NCBI GenBank assembly: GCA_040384325.1
Contig: JAZKJL010000002.1
Location: forward strand, 186,001 to 250,000
Source: JACMLX01 sp040384325
GTDB taxonomy: Bacteria; Gemmatimonadota; Gemmatimonadetes; Gemmatimonadales; Gemmatimonadaceae
DNA length: 64,000 bases
Reading direction: 5' to 3'
In this document: positions 17,597-25,270 of the stretch, piece by piece
How positions within the stretch are numbered: the stretch's first letter is position 1
Layout of the letters: each line of letters begins with the position of its first letter
Notes under the pieces: model-generated
Seen by the model: the letters and a program-made list of their open reading frames with translations, nothing else
What the model was told of the DNA's origin: nothing
The model's database searches: none
Program-made: the position numbers and the translations under genes

Positions 17597-18142
17597 TCAC
17601 GGAAGAGTGAATGATACCTGCGTCGTGGCGGGATGGTTCTCGCTGCGGAAGCGGGCGATCGCGGTAAAGGTGCCACGGGGCCGTGCGTCCTGCCACACCG
17701 CCTCGTAGTCCCGCGACTCGTGATCCTCGAGCAGATGCGTTCGCATCGGCTGCGTGAACAGTCGCCCGTCGCTCCACGTCCAGACATCGCGCCCGCGATC
17801 GTCGCGCACGATGAAATCCACTTCCTGCCCGTCGGCAAAACGCAATTCATGACGCTTCTCGCTGGCGTTGTTGGCCACCAGCTCGAACGTCACGTTGTCT
17901 ACGCCCGGCGTCACGCGGAGGTTGAGCGTGATCGGGACCCCGGCCGACGCGCGCTGCGCCATCGCCTCACCGCGCGCGGGGAGCGACAGCGCCTGCTGCT
18001 GTCCATCCACTCCGGCGACGGTGATCGCCCGTCCGGCCACACCCGTCCGCGTCAGCGGGGACGAGCGGTCGGAGCAGGCGGCACAGCCCAGGGCTGTGAC
18101 GGCGAGCGCGCTGAGCGCGCGGAGGCGGGGCATGCGGAACAT
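17597..18142 (-). CDS. BsuPI-domain lipoprotein (intracellular proteinase inhibitor fold)
   Basis: A protein of 181 aa with a lipoprotein-type leader (RALSALAVTALGCAAC); ATG 18133 may be the true start because GAGG then sits at better spacing than for ATG 18142. The mature part shows the BsuPI pattern: NNASEKRHELRFADGQEVDF, then VRDDRGRDVWTWSDGRLFTQ, then the YEAVWQDARPRGTFTA block. BsuPI was described as a Bacillus proteinase inhibitor; most exported homologues have no proven target. It probably sits on the periplasmic face of a membrane. It is followed by moxR, and a promoter lies upstream at 18179-18208. Confidence 0.75.
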   Translation of the reverse strand: MFRMPRLRALSALAVTALGCAACSDRSSPLTRTGVAGRAITVAGVDGQQQALSLPARGEAMAQRASAGVPITLNLRVTPGVDNVTFELVANNASEKRHELRFADGQEVDFIVRDDRGRDVWTWSDGRLFTQPMRTHLLEDHESRDYEAVWQDARPRGTFTAIARFRSENHPATTQVSFTLP

Positions 18143-18178
18143 CCTCAGAAGATGAGACCGATCGGCTTGGTGACGGGC

Positions 18179-18208
18179 AGCCTAGTACACCAGACACTCT
18201 GGCGTCAA
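18179..18208 (-). promoter_or_regulatory. Promoter of the BsuPI lipoprotein gene
   Basis: On the minus strand, TTGACG and TAGGCT are separated by 18 bp. The spacer holds a dyad CCAGA-CAC-TCTGG (18190-18202). Copies of GACCGATCGG lie on both sides (18156-18165 and 18220-18229); the second is part of a perfect 12-bp palindrome at 18220-18231. This looks like a regulated promoter. Confidence 0.45.
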
Positions 18209-18389
18209 TACGATCCGGCGACCGATCGGTCACGGCCTAAGTCTCGGTAGATTCGTGAGTTAAGGCAAGCGAGCGGAACCATGGAAATAAGCGGTCTCAA
18301 CTATACGGCAAATCCTGTTCCGTCCACGGTCGAGTTCGTTTCAAAATCGCTTGCGAAAAATTTCACAAGCCAATAGCCTTCCCCGCAGA

Positions 18390-18620
18390 ATGACTGGTCC
18401 CGATCAGGCGAACGGGCTCCGGATGGCGGGAGCCGGGATCCAGCTGGCCGCCGCGCTCATCGGGGGGCTGTACGGTGGTCAATGGCTGGACCGGCGCTTC
18501 GGGACGGCGCCGGTCTTCCTGTATGTCGGCGTCGCTGTGGGCGCCATCGGCGGCATGACCGCCCTCTACCGGCAACTGATGCGCATCACGCGCGACGACG
18601 AGGAGGCACGCAAGCGATGA
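18390..18620 (+). CDS. AtpI/AtpZ-like F1Fo ATP synthase accessory protein
   Basis: A 76-aa membrane protein from ATG 18390; an in-frame TTG at 18351 is less likely. Two hydrophobic helices flank a short polar turn: GAGIQLAAALIGGLYGGQWLD and then PVFLYVGVAVGAIGGMTALY. This is the AtpZ/AtpI pattern found at the head of ATP synthase operons, thought to help c-ring assembly or Mg/Ca uptake. The tail is charged (RDDEEARKR). Its stop overlaps the next start as ATGA, so translation is probably coupled. Confidence 0.75.
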   Translation: MTGPDQANGLRMAGAGIQLAAALIGGLYGGQWLDRRFGTAPVFLYVGVAVGAIGGMTALYRQLMRITRDDEEARKR

Positions 18621-18967
18621 TCCGCGCAGTGGGACTCTATCTCGTTGTGGCCGTGCTGGTTACGCTGGCGGCCGGGTGGGTGCTGGCGCTCGTTTATCCC
18701 GGGCCCGATGCCCAGAAGGCGATCATCACCAGCGCCCTCATCGCGCTCGTCATCCAGCTGGTCGCGTTCATCCTCCTGCAGCTCTTCAAGGGGAAGAACG
18801 TGATGGCCGGCTGGGGCCTCGGCGCCCTGCTGCGCTTCGGTGGCCTCGGGCTCTACGCCGTGTTCGCCATCAAGGCGCTCGGCCTCGACATGAACGCCGC
18901 GCTGGTCAGCCTGGCCTGCTTTCTCTTCCTCTCGATGCTGATCGAACCACTGCTGGTCAACGTATGA
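18617..18967 (+). CDS. atpI: ATP synthase subunit I-like membrane protein
   Basis: A 116-aa protein starting with ATG in a 4-bp overlap with the previous gene. Four predicted membrane helices: near the N-terminus, around ITSALIALVIQLVAFILLQ, around LLRFGGLGLYAVFAIKAL, and at the C-terminus. Length and arrangement fit the ATP synthase I chain family that precedes atpB. Its stop overlaps the atpB start as ATGA. Two I/Z-type genes in tandem before atpB is a layout known from several phyla. The family call rests on topology and position more than on a sharp motif. Confidence 0.65.
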   Translation: MIRAVGLYLVVAVLVTLAAGWVLALVYPGPDAQKAIITSALIALVIQLVAFILLQLFKGKNVMAGWGLGALLRFGGLGLYAVFAIKALGLDMNAALVSLACFLFLSMLIEPLLVNV

Positions 18968-19887
18968 CGACGCGCCTGCTCCGACTCCTGACCTCCGTTG
19001 CCGCCCTGCTGCTGTTCGCGCTCCCCGCGCACGCCCAGGCCGCCGACGTCGACATCATCACGCCCCACATCACCGACGCCAACGAGATCGAGATCCCGTG
19101 GCCGACGTGGCCGACGATGCACAAGGTCGTGCACCTGCCGCGCTGGGCGCCGTTCACGCTGCCCGGCACGCACATCGAGGTGGACATGTCGCCCACCAAG
19201 CATGTGGTCTGGATGCTGATCGCCGCGCTGACGATCCTCGGCCTGATGCTGTACGCCGCCAATGCGCAGGGTCGCCAGACACGCACCGTGGGCCATTCAC
19301 AGGGCTTCGCGGGTGGCATCGAGGCGATGGTGCTCTACATCCGCAACGAAGTCATCATCCCGAACGTGGGCCACCACGGCAACGGCTTCGTGCCGTTCCT
19401 GCTGACCCTCTTCTTCTTCATCCTGGCCTGCAACCTCTGGGGCATCTTCCCGTGGGGCAGCACCGCCACCGGCAACATCGCGGTCACGGCCACGCTGGCG
19501 CTGATGACGTTCTTCGTCGTCGAGGCGGCGGGCATCCGGGCGCAGGGGATCGGCTACCTCAGCACGATCTTCTACTGGAACAAGGACCTGAACATCGTCC
19601 TGCGCGTGCTGCTGTTCTTCATCCTCACGCCGATCGAGTTCATCGGCAAGCTGACCAAGCCGTTCGCGCTCACCATCCGACTCTTCGCCAACATGACGGC
19701 GGGGCACATCGTGGTGCTGGCGCTGATCGGCATGATCTTCTCGTTCAAGAGCATCGCCAGCGGCGCGCCGTTCCTGATGGCGGTCGCGATCAACATGCTC
19801 GAGCTGTTCGTGGCGTTCCTGCAGGCCTTCATCTTCACGCTGCTGTCGAGCGTGTTCATCGGCCAGATCCGTGAGGCGCACCACTAG
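18964..19887 (+). CDS. atpB: ATP synthase Fo subunit a
   Basis: Subunit a forms the two proton half-channels beside the c-ring. The product is 307 aa, longer than the usual 230-270 because of an N-terminal signal-like helix (LLTSVAALLLFALPAHAQA) and a periplasmic segment of about 50 residues before the first core helix. The essential arginine is R239 in TIRLFANMTAGH, and the last helices (LELFVAFLQAFIFTLL) are typical. A cleavable leader on subunit a is known in some Bacteroidota-related lineages. The start ATG overlaps the previous stop. A 164-bp structured gap separates it from atpE. Confidence 0.95.
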   Translation: MTTRLLRLLTSVAALLLFALPAHAQAADVDIITPHITDANEIEIPWPTWPTMHKVVHLPRWAPFTLPGTHIEVDMSPTKHVVWMLIAALTILGLMLYAANAQGRQTRTVGHSQGFAGGIEAMVLYIRNEVIIPNVGHHGNGFVPFLLTLFFFILACNLWGIFPWGSTATGNIAVTATLALMTFFVVEAAGIRAQGIGYLSTIFYWNKDLNIVLRVLLFFILTPIEFIGKLTKPFALTIRLFANMTAGHIVVLALIGMIFSFKSIASGAPFLMAVAINMLELFVAFLQAFIFTLLSSVFIGQIREAHH

Positions 19888-20051
19888 GTCCTGTTCCACG
19901 GCAGTGGGGTGCTCGCGTGTCCCACCGCTGCCTGTAGCCGGTCGAATGACCGGCGAACCCCGTTGAGCCACGGCTCGCTGACGGGACGTGATGCGGCACT
20001 GGCCGCATGACCATGCGAGATACCTCGAACTCTTCTTTCGGTACTGCTCCA
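19888..20051 (+). promoter_or_regulatory. Structured atpB-atpE intercistronic region
   Basis: 164 bp with several hairpins in a row: GGCAG/TGGG against CCCA/CTGCC with a bulge (about 19902-19932), GCCGGTC-GAAT-GACCGGC (19937-19954), and ATGCGGC-ACTG-GCCGCAT (19991-20008). The last contains an alternative in-frame ATG for atpE at 20007, while the chosen ATG at 20052 is free. In E. coli the atpE upstream region boosts translation; a similar role here is inference. Confidence 0.5.
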
Positions 20052-20333
20052 ATGACGATTCTTCCCCTCCTGCAGGCTGCAGCTGACGTCGCCGGTTCCA
20101 ACGCCAAGGGTTACGCCGCCATCGGCGCCGGCCTGGCCGCCGGTCTCTCGATCATCGGCGCCGGCATCGGCATCGGCAACATCGGTGGTCGTGCCGTCGA
20201 AGGCATGGCGCGTCAGCCGGAAGCCGCTGGTCGCATCCAGACCGCCGCGCTCATCCTGGCCGCCCTGGTCGAAGGTGCCGCGCTGTTCGGCGCCGTGATC
20301 GGCTTCCAGATCGCTGGCAAGATCACGTTCTAA
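20052..20333 (+). CDS. atpE: ATP synthase Fo subunit c
   Basis: The proteolipid that forms the rotating c-ring. It has 93 aa from ATG 20052; an ATG at 20007 would add 15 polar residues and lies inside a hairpin. Helix 1 has the glycine ladder (GLSIIGAGIGIGNIGG), the polar loop is ARQPE at 53-57, and helix 2 carries the ion-binding E74 in ALVEGAALFG. No glutamine typical of sodium-binding rings is seen in helix 1, so proton use is likely. About 12 residues precede helix 1 (LPLLQAAADVAG). A strong hairpin follows the stop. Confidence 0.95.
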   Translation: MTILPLLQAAADVAGSNAKGYAAIGAGLAAGLSIIGAGIGIGNIGGRAVEGMARQPEAAGRIQTAALILAALVEGAALFGAVIGFQIAGKITF

Positions 20334-20346
20334 GGCTGTCCGACCG

Positions 20347-20392
20347 ACAGGCAGGGAACGGTGACCGCCGTTCCCTGCCTGTGCCGGCTTTT
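20347..20392 (+). terminator. Strong hairpin after atpE (attenuator or 3'-stabiliser)
   Basis: A perfect 15-bp stem (20347-20361 with 20368-20382), 6-nt loop TGACCG, followed 6 nt later by TTTT. It sits 13 bp after the atpE stop and 32 bp before the atpF ATG, inside the operon. It would release or protect atpE transcripts and lower atpF/atpH, matching the high copy need of subunit c. Confidence 0.75.
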
Positions 20393-20414
20393 CAACTCTT
20401 CGCTTCTGCCTTCC

Positions 20415-21008
20415 ATGCGCCGCACTGCCGCTGCCCTCTCGATGCTCGCCCTCTCCGCCACGTCGCTGCTCGCGCAGGAACACGGTGCGGTGGAAGGCGG
20501 TCCGCCGAACCTGCTCGATCCGAAGGTGGGCCTGATGTTCTGGACCCTCATCATCTTCGTGGTCCTGCTGGTGGTGCTGTCGAAGTTCGCCTACAAGCCG
20601 ATGCTGGCGGCAGTCGAGGCACGTGAGGCGGCACTGGAGAAGGCGATCGCCGACGCCAAGCGCGATCGCGACGCCGCTGCGGTGTTGCTGGCCGAACAGC
20701 AGAAGGCACTGGCCGAGGCGCGCGCCGAGATGCAGAAGGCGCTCAACGACGGCCGCACCGCCGCCGAGGCGCTGCGCACCGAGATGCTCGAGAAGGTGAA
20801 GGCGGAAGGCGCCGACATGCTCGATCGCACCCGCCGCGAGATGCAGGCCGAGAAGGACAAGGCGGTGGTCGAGCTGCGCCGCGAGGCGATCGACCTCGCC
20901 ATCAGCGGCGCGAGCAAAGTGATCGGCCGCAATCTCGACAGCGCCACCGATCGCTCGCTGGTGGAGTCGTTCCTCGCCGGCCTCGAAGCACCGAAGGGCA
21001 CGCGCTGA
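20415..21008 (+). CDS. atpF: ATP synthase Fo subunit b with signal peptide
   Basis: Subunit b is the peripheral stator stalk. The product is 197 aa from ATG 20415; a longer frame upstream runs through the hairpin and is rejected. Residues 1-21 look like a Sec signal (MRRTAAALSMLALSATSLLAQ), then a short periplasmic segment, one membrane helix at about 38-58 (GLMFWTLIIFVVLLVVLSKF), and a long charged coiled coil (REAALEKAIADAKRDRDA onwards). The usual b subunit has no cleaved leader, so this is notable. Its stop overlaps atpH by one base (TGATG). Confidence 0.92.
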   Translation: MRRTAAALSMLALSATSLLAQEHGAVEGGPPNLLDPKVGLMFWTLIIFVVLLVVLSKFAYKPMLAAVEAREAALEKAIADAKRDRDAAAVLLAEQQKALAEARAEMQKALNDGRTAAEALRTEMLEKVKAEGADMLDRTRREMQAEKDKAVVELRREAIDLAISGASKVIGRNLDSATDRSLVESFLAGLEAPKGTR

Positions 21009-21553
21009 TGCGCGACGCCACCATCGCCCGCAACTACGCCGAGGTCCTGGTCACGCTGGCGCAGCGTGCCAATGACCTCGACGGGTGGGGCCGGATGATC
21101 GCCGACGTCGCGCAGCTGGTGCAGCACGACCTCAAGGTGCGCCGTTTCCTCGAGTCGCCGCGGGTGGCGATGTCGGCGAAGAAGGAGATCCTCGCGCGCG
21201 CCTTCCAGGATCGGATGCCGCGCCTGATGGTCCGCTACCTCGAGGCGCTGGTGACCAACCGTCGCCAGCTGCTGATCCCGGCCATCGCCACCGAGTACGC
21301 CACGCTGGTGGATGAGACGCTGGGTCGTGTGCGCGCCGAGATCACGCTGGCGCGTGCCCCGCAGCCGGGTGAGGTGGACGCCATCGCTGCGTCGCTCAGC
21401 CGCACGCTGGGCCGCACGGCGGTGCCCGACGTGCGCATCAACCCCGAGATCATCGGCGGCGTGATCGTGAAGGTCGGTGACTACGTGAAGGATGGCTCGG
21501 TGCGGCGTCGCATCGGTGTGCTCCGGTCCAAGCTGGTGCAGTCGGCGCGCTGA
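21008..21553 (+). CDS. atpH: ATP synthase F1 subunit delta
   Basis: Delta (OSCP) joins the b stalk to the top of F1. The product is 181 aa, standard length. The N-terminal helical domain begins ATIARNYAEVLVTLAQ, with FLESPRVAMSAKKEIL in the middle and the C-terminal family signature PEIIGGVIVKVGDYVKDGSVRRRI near residues 146-170. It is the last gene of this cluster: after 150 bp comes an M1 peptidase, not atpA. The alpha, gamma, beta and epsilon genes must lie elsewhere in the genome. Confidence 0.95.
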   Translation: MRDATIARNYAEVLVTLAQRANDLDGWGRMIADVAQLVQHDLKVRRFLESPRVAMSAKKEILARAFQDRMPRLMVRYLEALVTNRRQLLIPAIATEYATLVDETLGRVRAEITLARAPQPGEVDAIAASLSRTLGRTAVPDVRINPEIIGGVIVKVGDYVKDGSVRRRIGVLRSKLVQSAR

Positions 21554-21703
21554 CCGACGCGTGGGCGGGAAGTCGGGGCGGTGACGCGCGCACCATCCCG
21601 ACTTGCGTGACCGCCGAGTAGAATTTCCGACGACGCGCGGTGCCGCCCCACTGCGGGGACGGCGCCGCGGAGGGCCCACTCACCTGCCTCTCCCGGATCG
21701 TCG

Positions 21704-23611
21704 ATGCGACTCGTTGCGATAGCGCTGCTTTCCCTGGCCACCTGCCTGCCGCCCCGCCTCGAGGCGCAGCGCGTCGGCACGTCGCCCGCCGATGGCGACA
21801 CGGTCGGCTACTGGCAGCAGCGCGCCAACTACGACATCATCGCGCGGCTCGACGAACCGCGCGACCTGATCGTGGCCACCGGCACGCTGAAGTACACCAA
21901 CAACTCGCCGGACGACATCACCGAGATGTTCGTGCACCAGTACCTGAACGCGTTCCGGCCGTTCTCCAAGTGGAGCGACGCCGACGAGCGCGAGGGACGG
22001 GTGCGCTTCCAAAACCTCGAGGAGCCCGCCAACGGCTTCGAGCGCTTCACCGCGCGGCCCACGGTGGATGGTGTCCCGGTGGTGGTGGAGTATCCGGGTG
22101 CGCCCGACAGCACGGTGGCGCGCTTCGCGTTGCCCAAGCCGCTGCGCCCGGGACAGACGATCACCGTGTCGTTTGCCTGGGAAGCGCGGCCCAGCACGAC
22201 GTTCCGCCGCCAGGGGCGCAAGGGACGGCATTACGACCTCGCGCAGTGGTATCCGAAGGTGGCGGTCTACGATCGCGGCGGCTGGCAGCAGAACGCCCTC
22301 GTGCCCGCAGGCGAGTTGTACGGCGAGTTCGGTGACTTCCGCGTCGCACTGGTGCTGGCCGAGGACCAGGTGGTGAGTGCCACCGGCGTGCCGGTGTCGG
22401 GCGATCCGGGCTGGGAGCGCGCGAAGCGCAACGGCACCGTCGCGCTGCTGCAGCGCACGGCCTACGGCGCACCGGCGTCGAGCGCGGTGCCGATCGCACC
22501 GGCAGGTACGCGCACGGTGGTGTTCGAGGCAAAGGACGTGCACCACTTCGCGTGGAGCACCGATCCGGAGTACCGCTACGAGGGCGGCATCTACGTCCGT
22601 CCGAAGCCCGCCACGCGACCGGGTTTCCGGATCTGGGACACGGTGGCGGTGCACAGCTTCTACCGGCCGGGCGACGACACCACCTGGGGCCGCGGCGTGG
22701 TGGTGCAGCGCACCATCGATGCGCTGAAGTGGCTCGAGGAAGTGTATGGGCCGTACGCCTATCCGCAGATCAGCGCAGTGCATCGCCTCGACACGGGTGG
22801 CACCGAGTTCCCGATGCTGATGCACAACGGCAGCGCGTCGTTCGACCTCATCCTTCACGAGGGTGGGCACATCTTCACCTACGGCATCCTCGCCAACAAC
22901 GAGTGGCGCTCGGGGTGGATGGACGAAGGGCTGACCAGCTACCAGACCTCGTGGCGGCAGGGACGCACGCCGCCGGAGCGGGCGGCCAGTGCCCTGTCAC
23001 GCGATCCGCGCTGGCTGGCCACACCACTGGCGCAGCCCGCGCTCGACCGTCGGGCGAAGTACATCGCCGACGCCGAGGCGCTGAGCACCAATGCCGAGGT
23101 CTTCCGGTCGTTCAACAATTACAACGCGATGGTGTACACGCGGGCCGAGGAGATGTACGGCGCCCTCCGCGACGTGATGGGTGACGCGTACTTCAGCGCG
23201 TTCCTCAAGGATTATTACGGCCGCTGGGCCCTGAAGCACGTGGACCGGGTGGCCATGCAGCGGGCGGTGGAGCGCAACATGGGCCGGCCCATGAACTGGT
23301 TCTTCGACCAGTGGCTCGACACGCCGGGCGAGGTGCAGTACACGCTGAAGGAGATCGCGACCTCCCAGCGGAAGGCGGACGAGTGGGTGACCACGGCCCG
23401 ACTGGTGCGTGTGGGCACGTACCGGCATCCGATGCCGGTGGGCGTCCGCACGGCGACCGGCTGGACCTTCGTGCGCGGCGACCCGATGCGTGACGACCAG
23501 CGGATCACGATCACGACACCGGACCGGCCCGACCTGGTGCGCCTCGATCCGCTGGGCCTGACCGATGACGTGCGCGCCGCCAGCCAGCAGTGGCCGGCCC
23601 CAACTCCATAG
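21704..23611 (+). CDS. M1-family metallopeptidase, secreted
   Basis: A 635-aa zinc aminopeptidase-type protein with a Sec signal (LVAIALLSLATCLPPRLEAQ). The zinc site is HEGGH at 385-389 with the third ligand E408 in WMDEG, matching HExxH-x18-E. The usual GAMEN exopeptidase motif is replaced by GTEFPML, as in several gluzincin homologues, so substrate choice may differ. N-terminal beta domain at about 30-230 and a helical C-terminal domain ending in FDQWLDTPG. It is probably periplasmic or outer-membrane associated. A TAGAATTTCC -10-like element lies at 21619. It stands alone between atpH and a cupin gene. Confidence 0.88.
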   Translation: MRLVAIALLSLATCLPPRLEAQRVGTSPADGDTVGYWQQRANYDIIARLDEPRDLIVATGTLKYTNNSPDDITEMFVHQYLNAFRPFSKWSDADEREGRVRFQNLEEPANGFERFTARPTVDGVPVVVEYPGAPDSTVARFALPKPLRPGQTITVSFAWEARPSTTFRRQGRKGRHYDLAQWYPKVAVYDRGGWQQNALVPAGELYGEFGDFRVALVLAEDQVVSATGVPVSGDPGWERAKRNGTVALLQRTAYGAPASSAVPIAPAGTRTVVFEAKDVHHFAWSTDPEYRYEGGIYVRPKPATRPGFRIWDTVAVHSFYRPGDDTTWGRGVVVQRTIDALKWLEEVYGPYAYPQISAVHRLDTGGTEFPMLMHNGSASFDLILHEGGHIFTYGILANNEWRSGWMDEGLTSYQTSWRQGRTPPERAASALSRDPRWLATPLAQPALDRRAKYIADAEALSTNAEVFRSFNNYNAMVYTRAEEMYGALRDVMGDAYFSAFLKDYYGRWALKHVDRVAMQRAVERNMGRPMNWFFDQWLDTPGEVQYTLKEIATSQRKADEWVTTARLVRVGTYRHPMPVGVRTATGWTFVRGDPMRDDQRITITTPDRPDLVRLDPLGLTDDVRAASQQWPAPTP

Positions 23612-23628
23612 ACCCAAGACCGAATTCC

Positions 23629-24000
23629 ATGAGTGGACCAGTCGATATCCGCACCGTCCCCAAGCCCTGGGGTCACGAGACCATCTGGGCGCTGACGGAC
23701 AGTTATTGCGGCAAGATCCTGCACATCAAGGCCGGCGAGGCGCTGAGCGTGCAGTACCACAACGTGAAGGACGAGACGGTACACCTGCTCAGCGGCGAGC
23801 TGCTGTATCGGGTGAAGATCGACGACGTCCTGACTGACGTGCGGCTGCAGCAGGGCCAGAGCTACCGCATCACGCCCGGCACCATCCACCAGATGGAAGC
23901 GGTCACGGATTGTGACGTGCTCGAGGTGTCGACGCCCGACCTCGATGATGTGGTTCGGATTACGGACCGATACGGCCGTTCCGGCACCAGCGCACCGTAA
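23629..24000 (+). CDS. Cupin, mannose-6-phosphate-isomerase type
   Basis: A 123-aa single-cupin protein like the C-terminal domain of type II mannose-6-phosphate isomerase/GDP-mannose pyrophosphorylase. Visible family blocks are KPWGHETIWAL at the start, GKILHIKAGEALSVQYH with metal-binding His, HLLSGELLYRV, and the second cupin motif ITPGTIHQMEA. ATG 23629 is chosen because the extension to 23590 overlaps the upstream gene. The next gene, after 224 bp, encodes a sugar nucleotidyltransferase, so a role in activated-sugar metabolism is plausible. Catalytic isomerase activity is not assured for a stand-alone cupin. Confidence 0.8.
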   Translation: MSGPVDIRTVPKPWGHETIWALTDSYCGKILHIKAGEALSVQYHNVKDETVHLLSGELLYRVKIDDVLTDVRLQQGQSYRITPGTIHQMEAVTDCDVLEVSTPDLDDVVRITDRYGRSGTSAP

Positions 24001-24224
24001 CCGGCCGGGGCATCCCGGCGGGCAGCGTCGGGTATCCTCGCCGTAGCGCTGCTACGGCTGCGCTGCCCGACTTGCCTGCCGGGCGCCGCGACCGGTTCCG
24101 GCACGCTGGTGAGCGGCGTGGTTACGGCGTTCGATGCACGTCGATTTCTTTGTGATGGCGCATCACTTGCCACTCGTGTGCGCACTCCGCTGTTGACTGG
24201 TCACCTTACAGAATCACGACACGC
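24001..24224 (+). other. Gene-free interval with a large compound hairpin
   Basis: No gene seen in these 224 bp. A nested structure spans 24014-24083: an outer CCCGGC/GCCGGG pair, then CGGGCAGCG (24019-24027) with CGCTGCCCG (24061-24069), and an inner perfect stem CCGTAGC-GCT-GCTACGG (24041-24057). There is no T-run. It could end the cupin transcript or be a structured leader of the next gene. TTGACT at 24193-24198 may be a -35 box for the nucleotidyltransferase gene. Confidence 0.4.
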
Positions 24225-25211
24225 ATGAAGGTCATAATTCCGCTGGCCGGTAAGGGCACACGCCTCCGCCCGCACACGCACCTGGTGCCGAAGCCGATGC
24301 TCAAGGTCGCCGGACGACCGGTCATGAGCTACGTGATGGACGACGTGATGAAGCTCGGCAACGTCGAGCAGGTCATCTACATCACCGGGCACCTGAAGGA
24401 GAAGGTGGAGAGCTACGCGCGCTCCACCTGGCCGGTGCCGAGCGAGTTCATCGAGCAGGCCGTGCAGGATGGCACCGCCGGCGCCGTGCAGCTGGCGCTG
24501 CCGCACATCGATGGGCCGGTGCTGATCATCTTCGTCGACACGATCTTCGACACCGACCTCTCGGTGATCAACACCACCGACGCCGACGGCATCATCTGGG
24601 TGAAGGAAGTCGAGGACTACCAGCGCTTCGGCGTGGTGGTCACCGACGCCGACGGCCACATGACGCGCATCGTGGAGAAGCCGAACACGCCGATCTCCAA
24701 GCGCGCCAACATCGGGCTGTACTACATCCGCAACTGGCAGCTGCTGGCCGAGGCGATCGCGCACGTGCTGCAGCAGCCGGCCAACAAGGGCGAGTACTAC
24801 CTCACCGACGCGTTCCAGTACATGATCGAGCACGGGGCCAAGATCAAGGTCGTGGATGTGGAAGGGTGGTACGACGCGGGCAAGCTCGACACGCTGCTCG
24901 AGACCAACCAGGCCATGCTCGAGAAGCGCCACCTCGCACGCGTGCCCGACGGCTTCGCCGGCGCGACGATCATCCCGCCGGTCTACATCGAGGATGGCGC
25001 CAGCGCCACCAACGCGACCATCGGCCCGAACGTCTCGATCGGGAAGGGCACCACGATCACGGGGTCCACCATCCGCAACTCCGTCATCGGCGACGATTGC
25101 GTGATCACCAGCAGCGCGCTCAACGACAGCATGCTGGGCAACGCGGTGCTGCTCACCGGTGCCAACGGCAGCATGACACTCGGCGACAACGCGGAGTTCA
25201 GCGGCAGCTGA
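24225..25211 (+). CDS. Sugar-1-phosphate nucleotidyltransferase with left-handed helix tail
   Basis: Transfers a nucleotidyl group from NTP to a sugar-1-phosphate. The product is 328 aa. The N-terminal Rossmann-like domain has the pyrophosphorylase signature GKGTRLRPHT at 9-18 and PKPMLKVAGRPV, with VDTIFDTDL for metal binding and VEKPNTPISKRANIGLYY in the sugar site. Residues from about 250 form hexapeptide repeats (IEDGASATNATIGPNVSIG) of a left-handed beta-helix. This is the glucose-1-phosphate thymidylyl/uridylyltransferase superfamily; the exact NTP and sugar cannot be fixed by reading. It ends convergently with the M20 gene over a shared hairpin. Confidence 0.88.
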   Translation: MKVIIPLAGKGTRLRPHTHLVPKPMLKVAGRPVMSYVMDDVMKLGNVEQVIYITGHLKEKVESYARSTWPVPSEFIEQAVQDGTAGAVQLALPHIDGPVLIIFVDTIFDTDLSVINTTDADGIIWVKEVEDYQRFGVVVTDADGHMTRIVEKPNTPISKRANIGLYYIRNWQLLAEAIAHVLQQPANKGEYYLTDAFQYMIEHGAKIKVVDVEGWYDAGKLDTLLETNQAMLEKRHLARVPDGFAGATIIPPVYIEDGASATNATIGPNVSIGKGTTITGSTIRNSVIGDDCVITSSALNDSMLGNAVLLTGANGSMTLGDNAEFSGS

Positions 25212-25219
25212 ACGAACGC

Positions 25220-25270
25220 GTCACGCCGCCGCCGGATGCGCGATCAGCGCAAGCCGGCGGCGGCGGTGAC
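25220..25270. terminator. Bidirectional terminator-like hairpin
   Basis: GTCACGCCGCCGCCGG (25220-25235) pairs with CCGGCGGCGGCGGTGAC (25254-25270) apart from one bulged G. It lies between the convergent nucleotidyltransferase and M20 genes, the right arm falling inside the last codons of the M20 gene. It lacks T-runs. Confidence 0.45.
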
